Shown here: in pieces, positions 27,211 through 34,264 of the stretch | How the letters are laid out: every line of letters begins with the position of its first letter | How positions within the stretch are numbered: the first letter of the stretch is position 1 | Source: Gp6-AA40 sp036742665 | GTDB lineage: Bacteria; Acidobacteriota; Vicinamibacteria; Vicinamibacterales; UBA2999 | Reading direction: 5' to 3' | Assembly: GCA_036742665.1 (NCBI GenBank) | Contig: DAINQP010000002.1 | Span: forward strand, 7,135 to 71,134 | Length of the DNA: 64,000 bases | Made by a program: the position numbers and the translations under genes | The notes under the pieces: model-generated | The model's input: only the letters and a program-made list of their open reading frames with translations | Database searches by the model: none | Told to the model about the DNA's origin: nothing

Positions 27211-27896
27211 GGGCGCGTGAACACGAATAGATGCTGCCAGGGCAGGTCGTCGAAGACTCGCGACTGCTTGAAGCCCTCGTGCTCGACCTCGAGCTTCACC
27301 TGCGCCTTGGTCATCTTGTGCTCGCGCAGGATTGGCACGTCGGGATCCTCGGCGCGATATTCGAGCAACACGAGGCGGCCGCCCGGCTTGATCGCTTCGC
27401 GCAGGCGCTGCAGCATCTTCTGCGGCTCGGAGAACTCGTGGTAAACGTCCACCATGATCGCGAGATCGATCGACTCCGCCGGCAGTTTTGGATCGTCAAT
27501 CGCGCCCAGCACCGACACGACATTCGTGAGCTTGGCCTTGCCGACGTTCTTCTGGAGGATCTCCAACATCCCGGGCTGGATGTCGTTAGCGTAGACCTTC
27601 CCCATCGGGCCGACCTGCTTCGCGAGACGAATGCTGATATTGCCTGAGCCCGCTCCGATGTCGGCGACCGACGCGCCCTTCTGAATTCGCAGCAGACGAA
27701 TCGCGAGATCAGGATCCTCTTCCCGGTCTCGCTCGGGGCGGTCCAGCCACGACGCGCCCTGCACGCCCATCGTCTGGGCGTAGACACGTCCGCTGACCGG
27801 ATGCTTGCCCACCTGCTGGGCAAGCGGTGCAGCCCACAGAAACGCGACGGCGATGACGGCCGGTCCGAGAGGACCGGCCGTATGAAGCTGCCTCAT
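27207..27896 (-). CDS. Exported SAM-dependent methyltransferase-like protein
   Basis: 229 residues with a hydrophobic leader (VIAVAFLWAAPLAQQ) followed by a class I methyltransferase fold: VADIGAGSGNISIRLA near residue 77, KVYANDIQPGML, LAIMVDVYHEFSEP and PGGRLVLLEYR. The SAM-binding glycine motif is intact. A signal peptide on a SAM enzyme is unexpected, because SAM is not normally periplasmic, but this combination recurs in soil bacteria. Codons 6-14 are encoded by a perfect 11-bp palindrome. Its start overlaps the stop of the gene at 27893-28252, so the two are coupled. Confidence 0.82.
   Translation of the reverse strand: MRQLHTAGPLGPAVIAVAFLWAAPLAQQVGKHPVSGRVYAQTMGVQGASWLDRPERDREEDPDLAIRLLRIQKGASVADIGAGSGNISIRLAKQVGPMGKVYANDIQPGMLEILQKNVGKAKLTNVVSVLGAIDDPKLPAESIDLAIMVDVYHEFSEPQKMLQRLREAIKPGGRLVLLEYRAEDPDVPILREHKMTKAQVKLEVEHEGFKQSRVFDDLPWQHLFVFTRP
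27856..27881. repeat. Perfect palindrome inside the methyltransferase leader
   Basis: ACGGCCGGTCC-GAGA-GGACCGGCCGT, an 11-bp perfect stem, translated as HTAGPLGPAV in the leader of the methyltransferase. Confidence 0.85.
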
Positions 27897-28252
27897 GCCT
27901 TTTTGACCGTGAACTCGAATGGCATGCCCATGAAGTCACCGGTCATCTTGATTTCGCTGGCCGAGACGACACCGGTATACGAGAGGTCCACTGTCATGCC
28001 ACCGAAGTCGAACGTCACCGTGAACGAGATCTTGTCGCCGTCCACCTTGCCGTTCTTGATGGGGACCGATCCGCCGTCGAAACCAAGCGTCGTGCCGGTC
28101 AGCGACGTCCCGTCAGCCTTGAATTCATACTGGACGGGAAGATCACCCATGGGCGTGCTGACCGTCCCAGCCCATTTCCCGTCAACGTCTGCCGCAAAGG
28201 CTGGCGCGGCGAGCAGCAGCAGTCCCACCAGAACCACGAACACCTTCTTCAT
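27893..28252 (-). CDS. Small secreted beta-rich protein
   Basis: 119 residues with a clear signal peptide (MKKVFVVLVGLLLLAAPAFA). The mature part is a compact series of beta strands with repeated hydrophobic-glycine turns (VDGKWAGTVSTPMGDLP, GTSLTGTTLGFDGG). This is a lipocalin-like pattern often seen in small acidobacterial exported proteins. No catalytic motif. GGGGA lies eight bases before the ATG. It overlaps the methyltransferase start by four bases. Confidence 0.78.
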   Translation of the reverse strand: MKKVFVVLVGLLLLAAPAFAADVDGKWAGTVSTPMGDLPVQYEFKADGTSLTGTTLGFDGGSVPIKNGKVDGDKISFTVTFDFGGMTVDLSYTGVVSASEIKMTGDFMGMPFEFTVKKA

Positions 28253-28616
28253 CGAACATCCCCCATTGTGAGTTTGAATTAGAGCCGGCGGGCCACCTGC
28301 CTACGACGAACGTCAACCCCTGAATGTTCTCACAGGCGGGAGTAGGAACGTTCGACCCTACGCCGCGGAGGCGAAAGCTACACACAGAAGTCTCTCGCCG
28401 CCACCACGGAAGTCACAGGCCTGGCTGCCTTGCGACACGCCGTTGACGGCCGATTTTAAAAAGACAGGAGAAATCGTGTAGTTCCGTGACGGCACTACGT
28501 TTGCTACGAACCAAGGTGGCGGTTTTGCCCGGCATACGGTGCGAGCCGCTCTCCACTGACCGCCCCGACCAGGCCGTATGTGCCTCGGCCAGGCGGTCAG
28601 CGTGGGTTAATGGCTT
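28253..28616. other. Gap without a recognised gene
   Basis: No open frame here has family character. It holds a GTAG...CTAC element at 28342-28361 (GTAGGAACGTTCGACCCTAC) and a second GC-rich partly palindromic stretch near 28545-28605. The upstream region and promoter of the small secreted protein must lie within its left part. Confidence 0.5.
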
Positions 28617-28640
28617 TGTCCGGCTGAAGCCGGACACTAC
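28617..28640 (-). repeat. GTAG palindrome providing a stop codon
   Basis: TGTCCGGC-TGAA-GCCGGACA (28617-28636) followed by CTAC. On the minus strand the GTAG supplies the TAG stop of the HEAT-repeat gene (28637-28639). Confidence 0.85.
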
Positions 28641-29287
28641 ATAAATCTCCCCAACAACGCGCCGCGAATTTCCTTCGGCAGGACGCCGTGCAGGTATTCG
28701 AGCGCCGTTCCGCGGGCACGCGGATCGTCCCCGCGCAGCCCTCGATACGCCGCCCGCAGCGGTTGAACTGGCAACACAAACGACAGCAGCGTGAAGACGT
28801 GCCGCAGGTCGGGCTCGCTCCGCGCCAGCTCGGTTCGCATCAGATCGAGCAGGCGTTCCGCATCAATCCGGACATCAGCATAACGGCGGCGGATTCGAAA
28901 CAGGGAGCGTGCCGACTGTGCTCTGACGTCCGGCAACGAATCCTCGACGGCCATCAGCAGTCCATCGGCGACAACCTGCGATCGGCACACCGATAGCACT
29001 CTGGCCAGGCGCCGCCGCACGACCGGCGTTCGCGTCGGATCGAGCAGCGCGTCGAGGAGCGTACCGCAATGCGCCTCGGCAACGAGTTGCAACGCCTGCA
29101 TCGCGGTCCCGGCAACGGCGCGCTCGCCGAGCAGCGGGATCACATGAGGAACGATCGACGCACGAATTGGATTACGCGGATCGAGCACCCGCCGAATGCG
29201 GTTCACGTCGTGCGACTGCAGCGCGACGATCTGCAGGACGTCGGCGTCAGCGCCGCGCAGATTCGCCCGGGCGGGCTTCCTGGCCAC
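28637..29287 (-). CDS. HEAT-repeat protein
   Basis: 216 residues, all helical, with repeated HEAT-like units containing paired hydrophobic helices (VPHVIPLLGERAVAGTAM, LLMAVEDSLPDVRAQSARS, LRAAYRGLRGDDPRARGTAL). It has no signal peptide and no catalytic motif, so a scaffold or binding role is expected. The end is defined by a palindromic repeat, and the sequence may be shorter than its ancestor. Only four bases separate it from the gene upstream on the same strand. Confidence 0.7.
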   Translation of the reverse strand: MARKPARANLRGADADVLQIVALQSHDVNRIRRVLDPRNPIRASIVPHVIPLLGERAVAGTAMQALQLVAEAHCGTLLDALLDPTRTPVVRRRLARVLSVCRSQVVADGLLMAVEDSLPDVRAQSARSLFRIRRRYADVRIDAERLLDLMRTELARSEPDLRHVFTLLSFVLPVQPLRAAYRGLRGDDPRARGTALEYLHGVLPKEIRGALLGRFM

Positions 29288-29291
29288 TCGA

Positions 29292-30131
29292 TTACCGCGC
29301 GCCGCGCTCGAGTTGCCGGCGTGTCGTATCGAGCGTGAAGGTCAGCGACTCGCGAGGAATGCTGGTGACGAACGGACCGACGATCCAGCCAAACCCGGTC
29401 GGGATTCCTCGTGACAGCGACACTGACTCGCAGTGAATATAGAGTCCGCCGTCCCGCGCGAGCAGGCGCCAGTACGTGTTCAGCCGCCACAGATATCCGC
29501 CGTCGTTGCCGACAGGCTTCTCGCGCTCAGTCGGTGTGCCCGGGTTCTCGACCTCGGCGATGCGCGTGCTGTGGATCCAGCCTTCGGCACGATCAGCGGC
29601 TGGCTTGCGGAACACTGCCTCGTGGTCGGTATTGACCACGACGGTGATCACCTTCTTCATGACGAAGCGAAGGAAGAACGTGAAGCGATCGCCGTCACGC
29701 GACTGCAACTTCGAAGCGGCAACCGTCGGCGCATAGATGCGATGGTGCTCGTTGTAATTCTGCAGTACCGACAAGGCCTGGGCGATGGTTGCGCCCGGAA
29801 CGAACGCGGTCCCGACCCAGTGATGGATCATGCCGCCCGGCGCATCGATCTCGCGGCCGTTGTCCTTCGTCTCGAGCCGCTCGATCGAGAGTTCGTTTCG
29901 CCGCACAGCGTCGAGTGCTTCACGCCGCCTGGCCTCGGGCAGACCATCGATCCACAGGAAAGGGACATTGCCGTTGAGGCGGGCTTCGGTGAGACGGACA
30001 TAGCGGTCGAAGGCCTGGGTGGTCCGGTTCTGAAGTTCGGCCGCGGCCGCGGCAGGCGCTGCCTGGACGCCATGCGTCATCGCGCATGCGACTAAAATCT
30101 CCGCGACCAGAAACCAGGATCTGCCGAGCAT
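29292..30131 (-). CDS. Secreted SRPBCC-like protein, unknown function
   Basis: 279 residues with a signal peptide (FLVAEILVACAMTHGVQA). Middle and late segments (GGMIHHWVGTAFVPGAT, LRFVMKKVITVVVNTDHE, GYLWRLNTYWRL, SVSLSRGIPTGFGWIVGP) are typical of a conserved acidobacterial exported family with a START/SRPBCC-like ligand-binding fold. Start at 30131 is chosen for the signal peptide. Ligand unknown. Confidence 0.75.
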   Translation of the reverse strand: MLGRSWFLVAEILVACAMTHGVQAAPAAAAAELQNRTTQAFDRYVRLTEARLNGNVPFLWIDGLPEARRREALDAVRRNELSIERLETKDNGREIDAPGGMIHHWVGTAFVPGATIAQALSVLQNYNEHHRIYAPTVAASKLQSRDGDRFTFFLRFVMKKVITVVVNTDHEAVFRKPAADRAEGWIHSTRIAEVENPGTPTEREKPVGNDGGYLWRLNTYWRLLARDGGLYIHCESVSLSRGIPTGFGWIVGPFVTSIPRESLTFTLDTTRRQLERGAR

Positions 30132-30189
30132 TGCCCCAATCGTAATGAAAGGTGCAAGACAGCGGAAATGCGGCTCACGGCCGGGCGCC

Positions 30190-31026
30190 CTATCTTCGCC
30201 GCACTTCAACTTCGATCAGCTCGATGCGGCTGTCACCGGTGTTGGTGATCTGATGGCGATCGCCGGGATCGAAATACGCCCACTGCCCAGGCTCGTTGAA
30301 CTCGAACGTCATCCCGCCGATGCCGAGCCCCTTGCCAGTCGTATCCTGAAAAATGACCACCGGCGCCTTGTGCTGATGCGACGGTGACTTCTCGCCCGGA
30401 GCCAGGGCGATGCGATACGCGCGGAACCACTTGTTGCTCGAGATCGGCTTGTCAGTGAATCCAGCCTGCTCCTCGGTCACGGTCTCATCGCCTCCGGCCG
30501 TTTCGTTGACGACGACCATCGCGCGAAACAGCCCGGGCCCGTCATTGCGGATGCGGTGCGTGTTCGGCTTCTCCGCGTAACTGAGATCGCTCATGAGATG
30601 GGGGCGGCCGCGTACCGGTCCACGCGCGCCAGGCGCGATTCCGGCCGGAGCCGCAGCAGCTGGTGCCGGTGCACCACTGGCGGCCGGCGCAGGTCCACGG
30701 CCGCGGCGTCCCGCGCCCCACTCTTCGCCGAGATTCTGACTCTCGGTTGGCGAGTCCGACGTCGTCAGGTAGTAGACCGGCCACTCGTGAGTGTGAAACC
30801 AGGAGACGTCGCCAGGAGGAAGCTGCAAATCGAGGATGCGGAGCGGTCCACGCTGAAACACCTGCCGATGATGCGGCTCCTGCTGAACGGGCATGATCGG
30901 GGTCTGCCCGCTACCGGTCGCATCTGCCGGGCGCCATTCCGGGCCCTGACCTGAGACGCCAACCGCGCAGGCGAGGAGACCGCAGACGACAAGGGCGAGC
31001 GTGGATGTGCGCGTCATGGCGCGCAT
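30190..31026 (-). CDS. Secreted bicupin
   Basis: 278 residues with a leader (STLALVVCGLLACAVGVSG) and two cupin halves. The first holds VSWFHTHEWPVYYLT and the second SPSHQHKAPVVIFQD and YFDPGDRHQITNTG. The halves are joined by an alanine/proline/glycine linker of about 35 residues. Metal ligands are present in both halves. Activity unknown. An in-frame ATG at 31017 (MTRTST) is an equally good start. Confidence 0.78.
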   Translation of the reverse strand: MRAMTRTSTLALVVCGLLACAVGVSGQGPEWRPADATGSGQTPIMPVQQEPHHRQVFQRGPLRILDLQLPPGDVSWFHTHEWPVYYLTTSDSPTESQNLGEEWGAGRRGRGPAPAASGAPAPAAAAPAGIAPGARGPVRGRPHLMSDLSYAEKPNTHRIRNDGPGLFRAMVVVNETAGGDETVTEEQAGFTDKPISSNKWFRAYRIALAPGEKSPSHQHKAPVVIFQDTTGKGLGIGGMTFEFNEPGQWAYFDPGDRHQITNTGDSRIELIEVEVRRR

Positions 31027-31062
31027 GCTAGCGCGTCTCCGCGCACGATGCCACGCGTCAAG

Positions 31063-31326
31063 TCACATTTGACTGTGGTTTGCGCGCGGCGCGTTTGACC
31101 ATGCGTCGGACCGCAGCAGGGTGCGGCAGGCCGAACAGATCCCGTGCGAGAGCCCGCGATCGTCGATCGGTACGTCGACCAGGACTGCCTCTGGTTGATC
31201 GTAGTTCGCACACCACCCACACACCGTCCGGATCGGACGCACCGCAGAACCGTCGATGATCCTCGCGCGGTCGGTGACGACTTCGCCATGGAGATGTGCA
31301 CTGAGCATGAAGGTGTTCGATGTCAC
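31063..31326 (-). CDS. Small protein with CxxC...SHGICxxC zinc-ribbon-like motif
   Basis: 87 residues from a GTG. The middle reads TVCGWCANYDQPEAVLVDVP and then GLSHGICSACRTLL. The arrangement of CxxC, a spacer of about 20 and SHGICxxC is a recurring metal-binding module at the ends of PAS/GGDEF and kinase proteins; here it stands alone. The pattern is strong for a random frame, so I accept the gene. The start is uncertain, and no good ribosome binding site was found. Confidence 0.5.
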   Translation of the reverse strand: MTSNTFMLSAHLHGEVVTDRARIIDGSAVRPIRTVCGWCANYDQPEAVLVDVPIDDRGLSHGICSACRTLLRSDAWSNAPRANHSQM

Positions 31327-31573
31327 TCATCGCAAGTCGCATGCCCTGTTGAACACCAACACGGCCGTAGTGGTCGAGTTGTCGATTGTCTAAACGATCG
31401 ACGAGTTCATCACGGGCGCACGAATCACGCGCGACATTCGCGCGCAAGTCACGGCGTACTCTTTCTCCATGATCAGGAAGAAGTTGCTACACAGGAGTGA
31501 AGCGCGTTCACAACTTTGCACAACGCATTCGATGCGATTCTGGGGAGCGATGATGCACGGGCATGTCTCGCGA

Positions 31574-33016
31574 TCATCGCGCGATGACGGATGCGCATTT
31601 CTCCCCAATCATGACGCACGCCGCGTGCGTGGGAGCGTTGACGATCACCGGCATGATCGACGCGTCGGCGACACGCACACCGTCGATGCCGTGCAGTCGG
31701 AGTTCGGCATCGACCACTGCTCCGCGATCCGATGCGGGTCCCATGCGGCACGTGCCGGCGGCGTGATAGATCGAGTCGGCTTTCTGCCGCGCGAACTGTG
31801 CCACGTCCTGGATTGACACGCCCGGCTCGACCCCCTCGGCGCGCAGATGATCGTACGCGCGCGACTCGCCGAGACGCCGCGCGAGCGCGACACCTTCGAG
31901 CAGCACCTCGACATCATGTGGATCGCTCAGATAGTTCATGCGAATGCGCGGTACGGCGTCGGGATCAGCCGCCGCCAACGTCACCGCGCCGTGCGATCGA
32001 GGCTTGAGATGCGAGACAGTGATCGTGACGAAGTCATCAGCCTGATCGAGGCCGCGACCGACGATCACCTGCAGGTCGCCCTCTTCACGCGATGACGAGG
32101 TAAACAGGCCCGCGACCACATTCGAACCAGGCAGGGTGGTCTTGCTCTTCCACCGAACCGAGAGCTTCAAGTGGTCCTGCAGATTGGCTCCAACGCCGGG
32201 CAGATCCACGACGACGGGAACGCCGTGCGCCTGCAGATCCGCGGCAGGGCCAATGCCGGAACGCATCAACAGCGTCGGCGTGCCGATCGCGCCCGCACAC
32301 ACCACGACTTCCCGCTGCGCACGAACCTCCTCGCGGCGGCCGTCGCGAAGATACTCGATGCCGACGGCGCGGTGCCCATCGAGCAGGAGGCGCGTGACGT
32401 GCACCGGTGACCGGACGTCAACGTTCGGCCGCTGAAGCGCCGGCGCGAGGAATGCGGCAGCGGTGCTGTGCCGTCGCCCATCAAGGATGTTTTTCGGGAA
32501 GAATCCGGCAACGCCCTGCGGGTCTGGACCGTTGAAGTTGTGCCGCGGATTGACGCCGAATCCCAGTTCGCCAGCAGCGCGCAGGAATGCCTGGTGGCTC
32601 TCGTGTGGATCGTCGCCCTGAACAATCGCGAGCTGCCGATCGCGCGCGAAGAACGGCGTCAGCTCGTCGTAGCCCCAGCCAGGATTGCCGCACGCACGCC
32701 AGCCGTCGAAACACGAGCGGCTGCCGCGAATGTGCACCATCGCGTTGATCGCGCTGGAGCCGCCGTAGGCCTTGCCGCGAGGCACCGCAATGCGTCGTCC
32801 AGCGAGATATGCCTCGGGCTCGGTGACGAAACCCCAGTCGTACGACGAACCCATGAGGGACACCCAGCAGCCCGCTGCGAGGACGCGCGGGTCGTGCTCA
32901 CCCGACACACCGGCTTCGAGCACGAGAATCCGAATTGAAGAATCGACCGATAGACGATGAACGAGTGCGCAGCCAGAGGATCCAGCGCCAACGATGATGT
33001 AGTCGGGATCAGTCAA
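31574..33016 (-). CDS. GMC-family FAD oxidoreductase (choline-dehydrogenase-like)
   Basis: 480 residues. FAD-binding dinucleotide motif YIIVGAGSSGCALVHRL at the N-terminus, GMC signature 1 in PRGKAYGGSSAINAMVHIRG, signature 2 in VVCAGAIGTPTLLMRSGIG, and the C-terminal YHAAGTCRMGPASD with NAPTHAACVMIGEKCA. It oxidises an alcohol; the substrate cannot be read. TTG at 33016 gives MTDPDYIIVGAG and overlaps the previous stop by eight bases with a GAGAAG site ahead. An ATG at 33055 would add a basic, non-conserved extension. Lack of a signal suggests a cytoplasmic enzyme. Confidence 0.88.
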   Translation of the reverse strand: MTDPDYIIVGAGSSGCALVHRLSVDSSIRILVLEAGVSGEHDPRVLAAGCWVSLMGSSYDWGFVTEPEAYLAGRRIAVPRGKAYGGSSAINAMVHIRGSRSCFDGWRACGNPGWGYDELTPFFARDRQLAIVQGDDPHESHQAFLRAAGELGFGVNPRHNFNGPDPQGVAGFFPKNILDGRRHSTAAAFLAPALQRPNVDVRSPVHVTRLLLDGHRAVGIEYLRDGRREEVRAQREVVVCAGAIGTPTLLMRSGIGPAADLQAHGVPVVVDLPGVGANLQDHLKLSVRWKSKTTLPGSNVVAGLFTSSSREEGDLQVIVGRGLDQADDFVTITVSHLKPRSHGAVTLAAADPDAVPRIRMNYLSDPHDVEVLLEGVALARRLGESRAYDHLRAEGVEPGVSIQDVAQFARQKADSIYHAAGTCRMGPASDRGAVVDAELRLHGIDGVRVADASIMPVIVNAPTHAACVMIGEKCASVIAR

Positions 33017-33425
33017 ACATCTTCTCGGCCGCGCCCGCGAGCGTGATGAAGCCAAGCAGGCATCCGCTGCTGCCGTCGCGCAGCTGATGACAGCGCACGC
33101 CGATCGTCGAGCCGACCTTGATCATGTCTTTCGTCCACCCGCGTCGCTCGATCTGGATGACGCTGGCACCTTCGAGCGCCCACATCATCGGCTCGCCTTT
33201 GTCGTCCTTTACCTCGAGGTAAATCCAGGTGTGCGGATTGATCCAGTGCACTTCCTTCACGACTCCTGTGAGGGTCGTGTACTCGGTCATGTTGTAGTTG
33301 CCGTGCGAGTGGTGGCCATCGATGCGCACCGTGAGAAGGCCGAAGAGCAGGAGTAGGGCGGGTCCTCTGCTTCGGACCCGGCGCGTGCACACTGCAAGAC
33401 GCGCCCTCCATGTGACGGCGCTCAT
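33009..33425 (-). CDS. DUF6152-family exported protein
   Basis: 138 residues. After a hydrophobic leader comes GHHSHGNYNMTEYTTLTGVV, then VHWINPHTWIYLEVKDDKG and a short strand-rich end (GWTKDMIKVGSTIGVRCHQL). His residues right after the leader are the family hallmark and suggest metal binding. The leader (RRVRSRGPALLLLFG) overlaps a GTAG palindrome, so repeat DNA forms part of the export signal. It overlaps the upstream gene by four bases and the GMC gene by eight. Confidence 0.75.
   Translation of the reverse strand: MSAVTWRARLAVCTRRVRSRGPALLLLFGLLTVRIDGHHSHGNYNMTEYTTLTGVVKEVHWINPHTWIYLEVKDDKGEPMMWALEGASVIQIERRGWTKDMIKVGSTIGVRCHQLRDGSSGCLLGFITLAGAAEKMFD
33352..33380 (+). repeat. GTAG palindrome inside a DUF6152 leader
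   Basis: GAGTAGGG followed by arms CGGGTCC (33359-33365) and GGACCCG (33374-33380). Translated on the minus strand as part of the export leader of the DUF6152 gene. Confidence 0.65.
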
Positions 33426-34069
33426 CGCGGCTGCTCCGGTCCGAACGCGTTTTTAATCGGCGTCAGCCGGTTGTAGTAGATCGTCGGATATCGCACTTTC
33501 TTTCCTGCAGCGTCGAGGAAGCTGAGCGACTGCTGAAACAAGCCTGGCTGCGGTGCCTTTGCCGGGACCGTGGCCTCCAGGATGTACAGGCGGCTCTCGT
33601 GCAGATAGATGCCGACGAAGGTGCGGGATTGATCCGGGTTCGTCATCTGCAGCTGATGACCCGAGACCAGGTCGATGTAGTGGAACGCGTCGTAGGTGAC
33701 CTTCACGCCGGGCCTCTGCCGGAACTTCGTCGCGGCGTAGGCGATCGACGCCTGCACATCCACCTGCCAGTAGATCGGCAGGTTATCGGCTTCGGTGTGA
33801 TTGGTCCGCGCCGCGTGGATGCGCTCGGCGTCGGTGTAGTCGATGACCGCCACCGAGTAGCGGCTGCCGTTCTGCTCGAGCGAGTACACCCGGCCCGGAA
33901 AGACCGCCCCATATTCGGACGGCCATTTGATTTCGTCCACCTTTGGCTGGCCCGGGAAATTCACTTCGAACCGGTCGAGCCGGTTTGTATAGGTCGTCCA
34001 TTCCTGGGCGGTCGCAAGAGGTGCCACCGCCACGATCAGGGTTACCGCAATGATTCCAGGAAGCCGCAT
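33422..34069 (-). CDS. Secreted protein, unknown function
   Basis: 215 residues with a signal peptide (GIIAVTLIVAVAPLATAQ). The mature part begins WTTYTNRLDRFEVNFPGQP, a motif also seen in other bacterial exported proteins with a small alpha-beta domain, and ends YNRLTPIKNAFGPE. Start at 34069 is supported by AAAGGA six bases upstream. No catalytic motif. It leads a minus-strand set with the DUF6152 and GMC genes, in overlapping order. Confidence 0.72.
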   Translation of the reverse strand: MRLPGIIAVTLIVAVAPLATAQEWTTYTNRLDRFEVNFPGQPKVDEIKWPSEYGAVFPGRVYSLEQNGSRYSVAVIDYTDAERIHAARTNHTEADNLPIYWQVDVQASIAYAATKFRQRPGVKVTYDAFHYIDLVSGHQLQMTNPDQSRTFVGIYLHESRLYILEATVPAKAPQPGLFQQSLSFLDAAGKKVRYPTIYYNRLTPIKNAFGPEQPR

Positions 34070-34217
34070 GCTGGATCCTTTCACAGCACGACATACTGCC
34101 AGAAATCCGGCTGTCCGTCCGCGGCCGTTGTTTCTCTCACCATTTCAGCAACTTAACGCAGCTGCACGCGAAACGGATCGCGGCCGTAGTGGCGTATTGA
34201 CCCCCTAAGAAAGGACC

Positions 34218-34245
34218 TTGACTCTATTGGCGCAGCCGCGACAAT
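34218..34245 (+). promoter_or_regulatory. Promoter candidate for the DUF1592 operon
   Basis: TTGACT (34218-34223) and GACAAT (34240-34245) with 16 bases between. A strong GGGGGAG ribosome binding site follows at 34253-34259 before the GTG at 34265. Confidence 0.5.
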
Positions 34246-34264
34246 CAATCTACGGGGGAGATCT

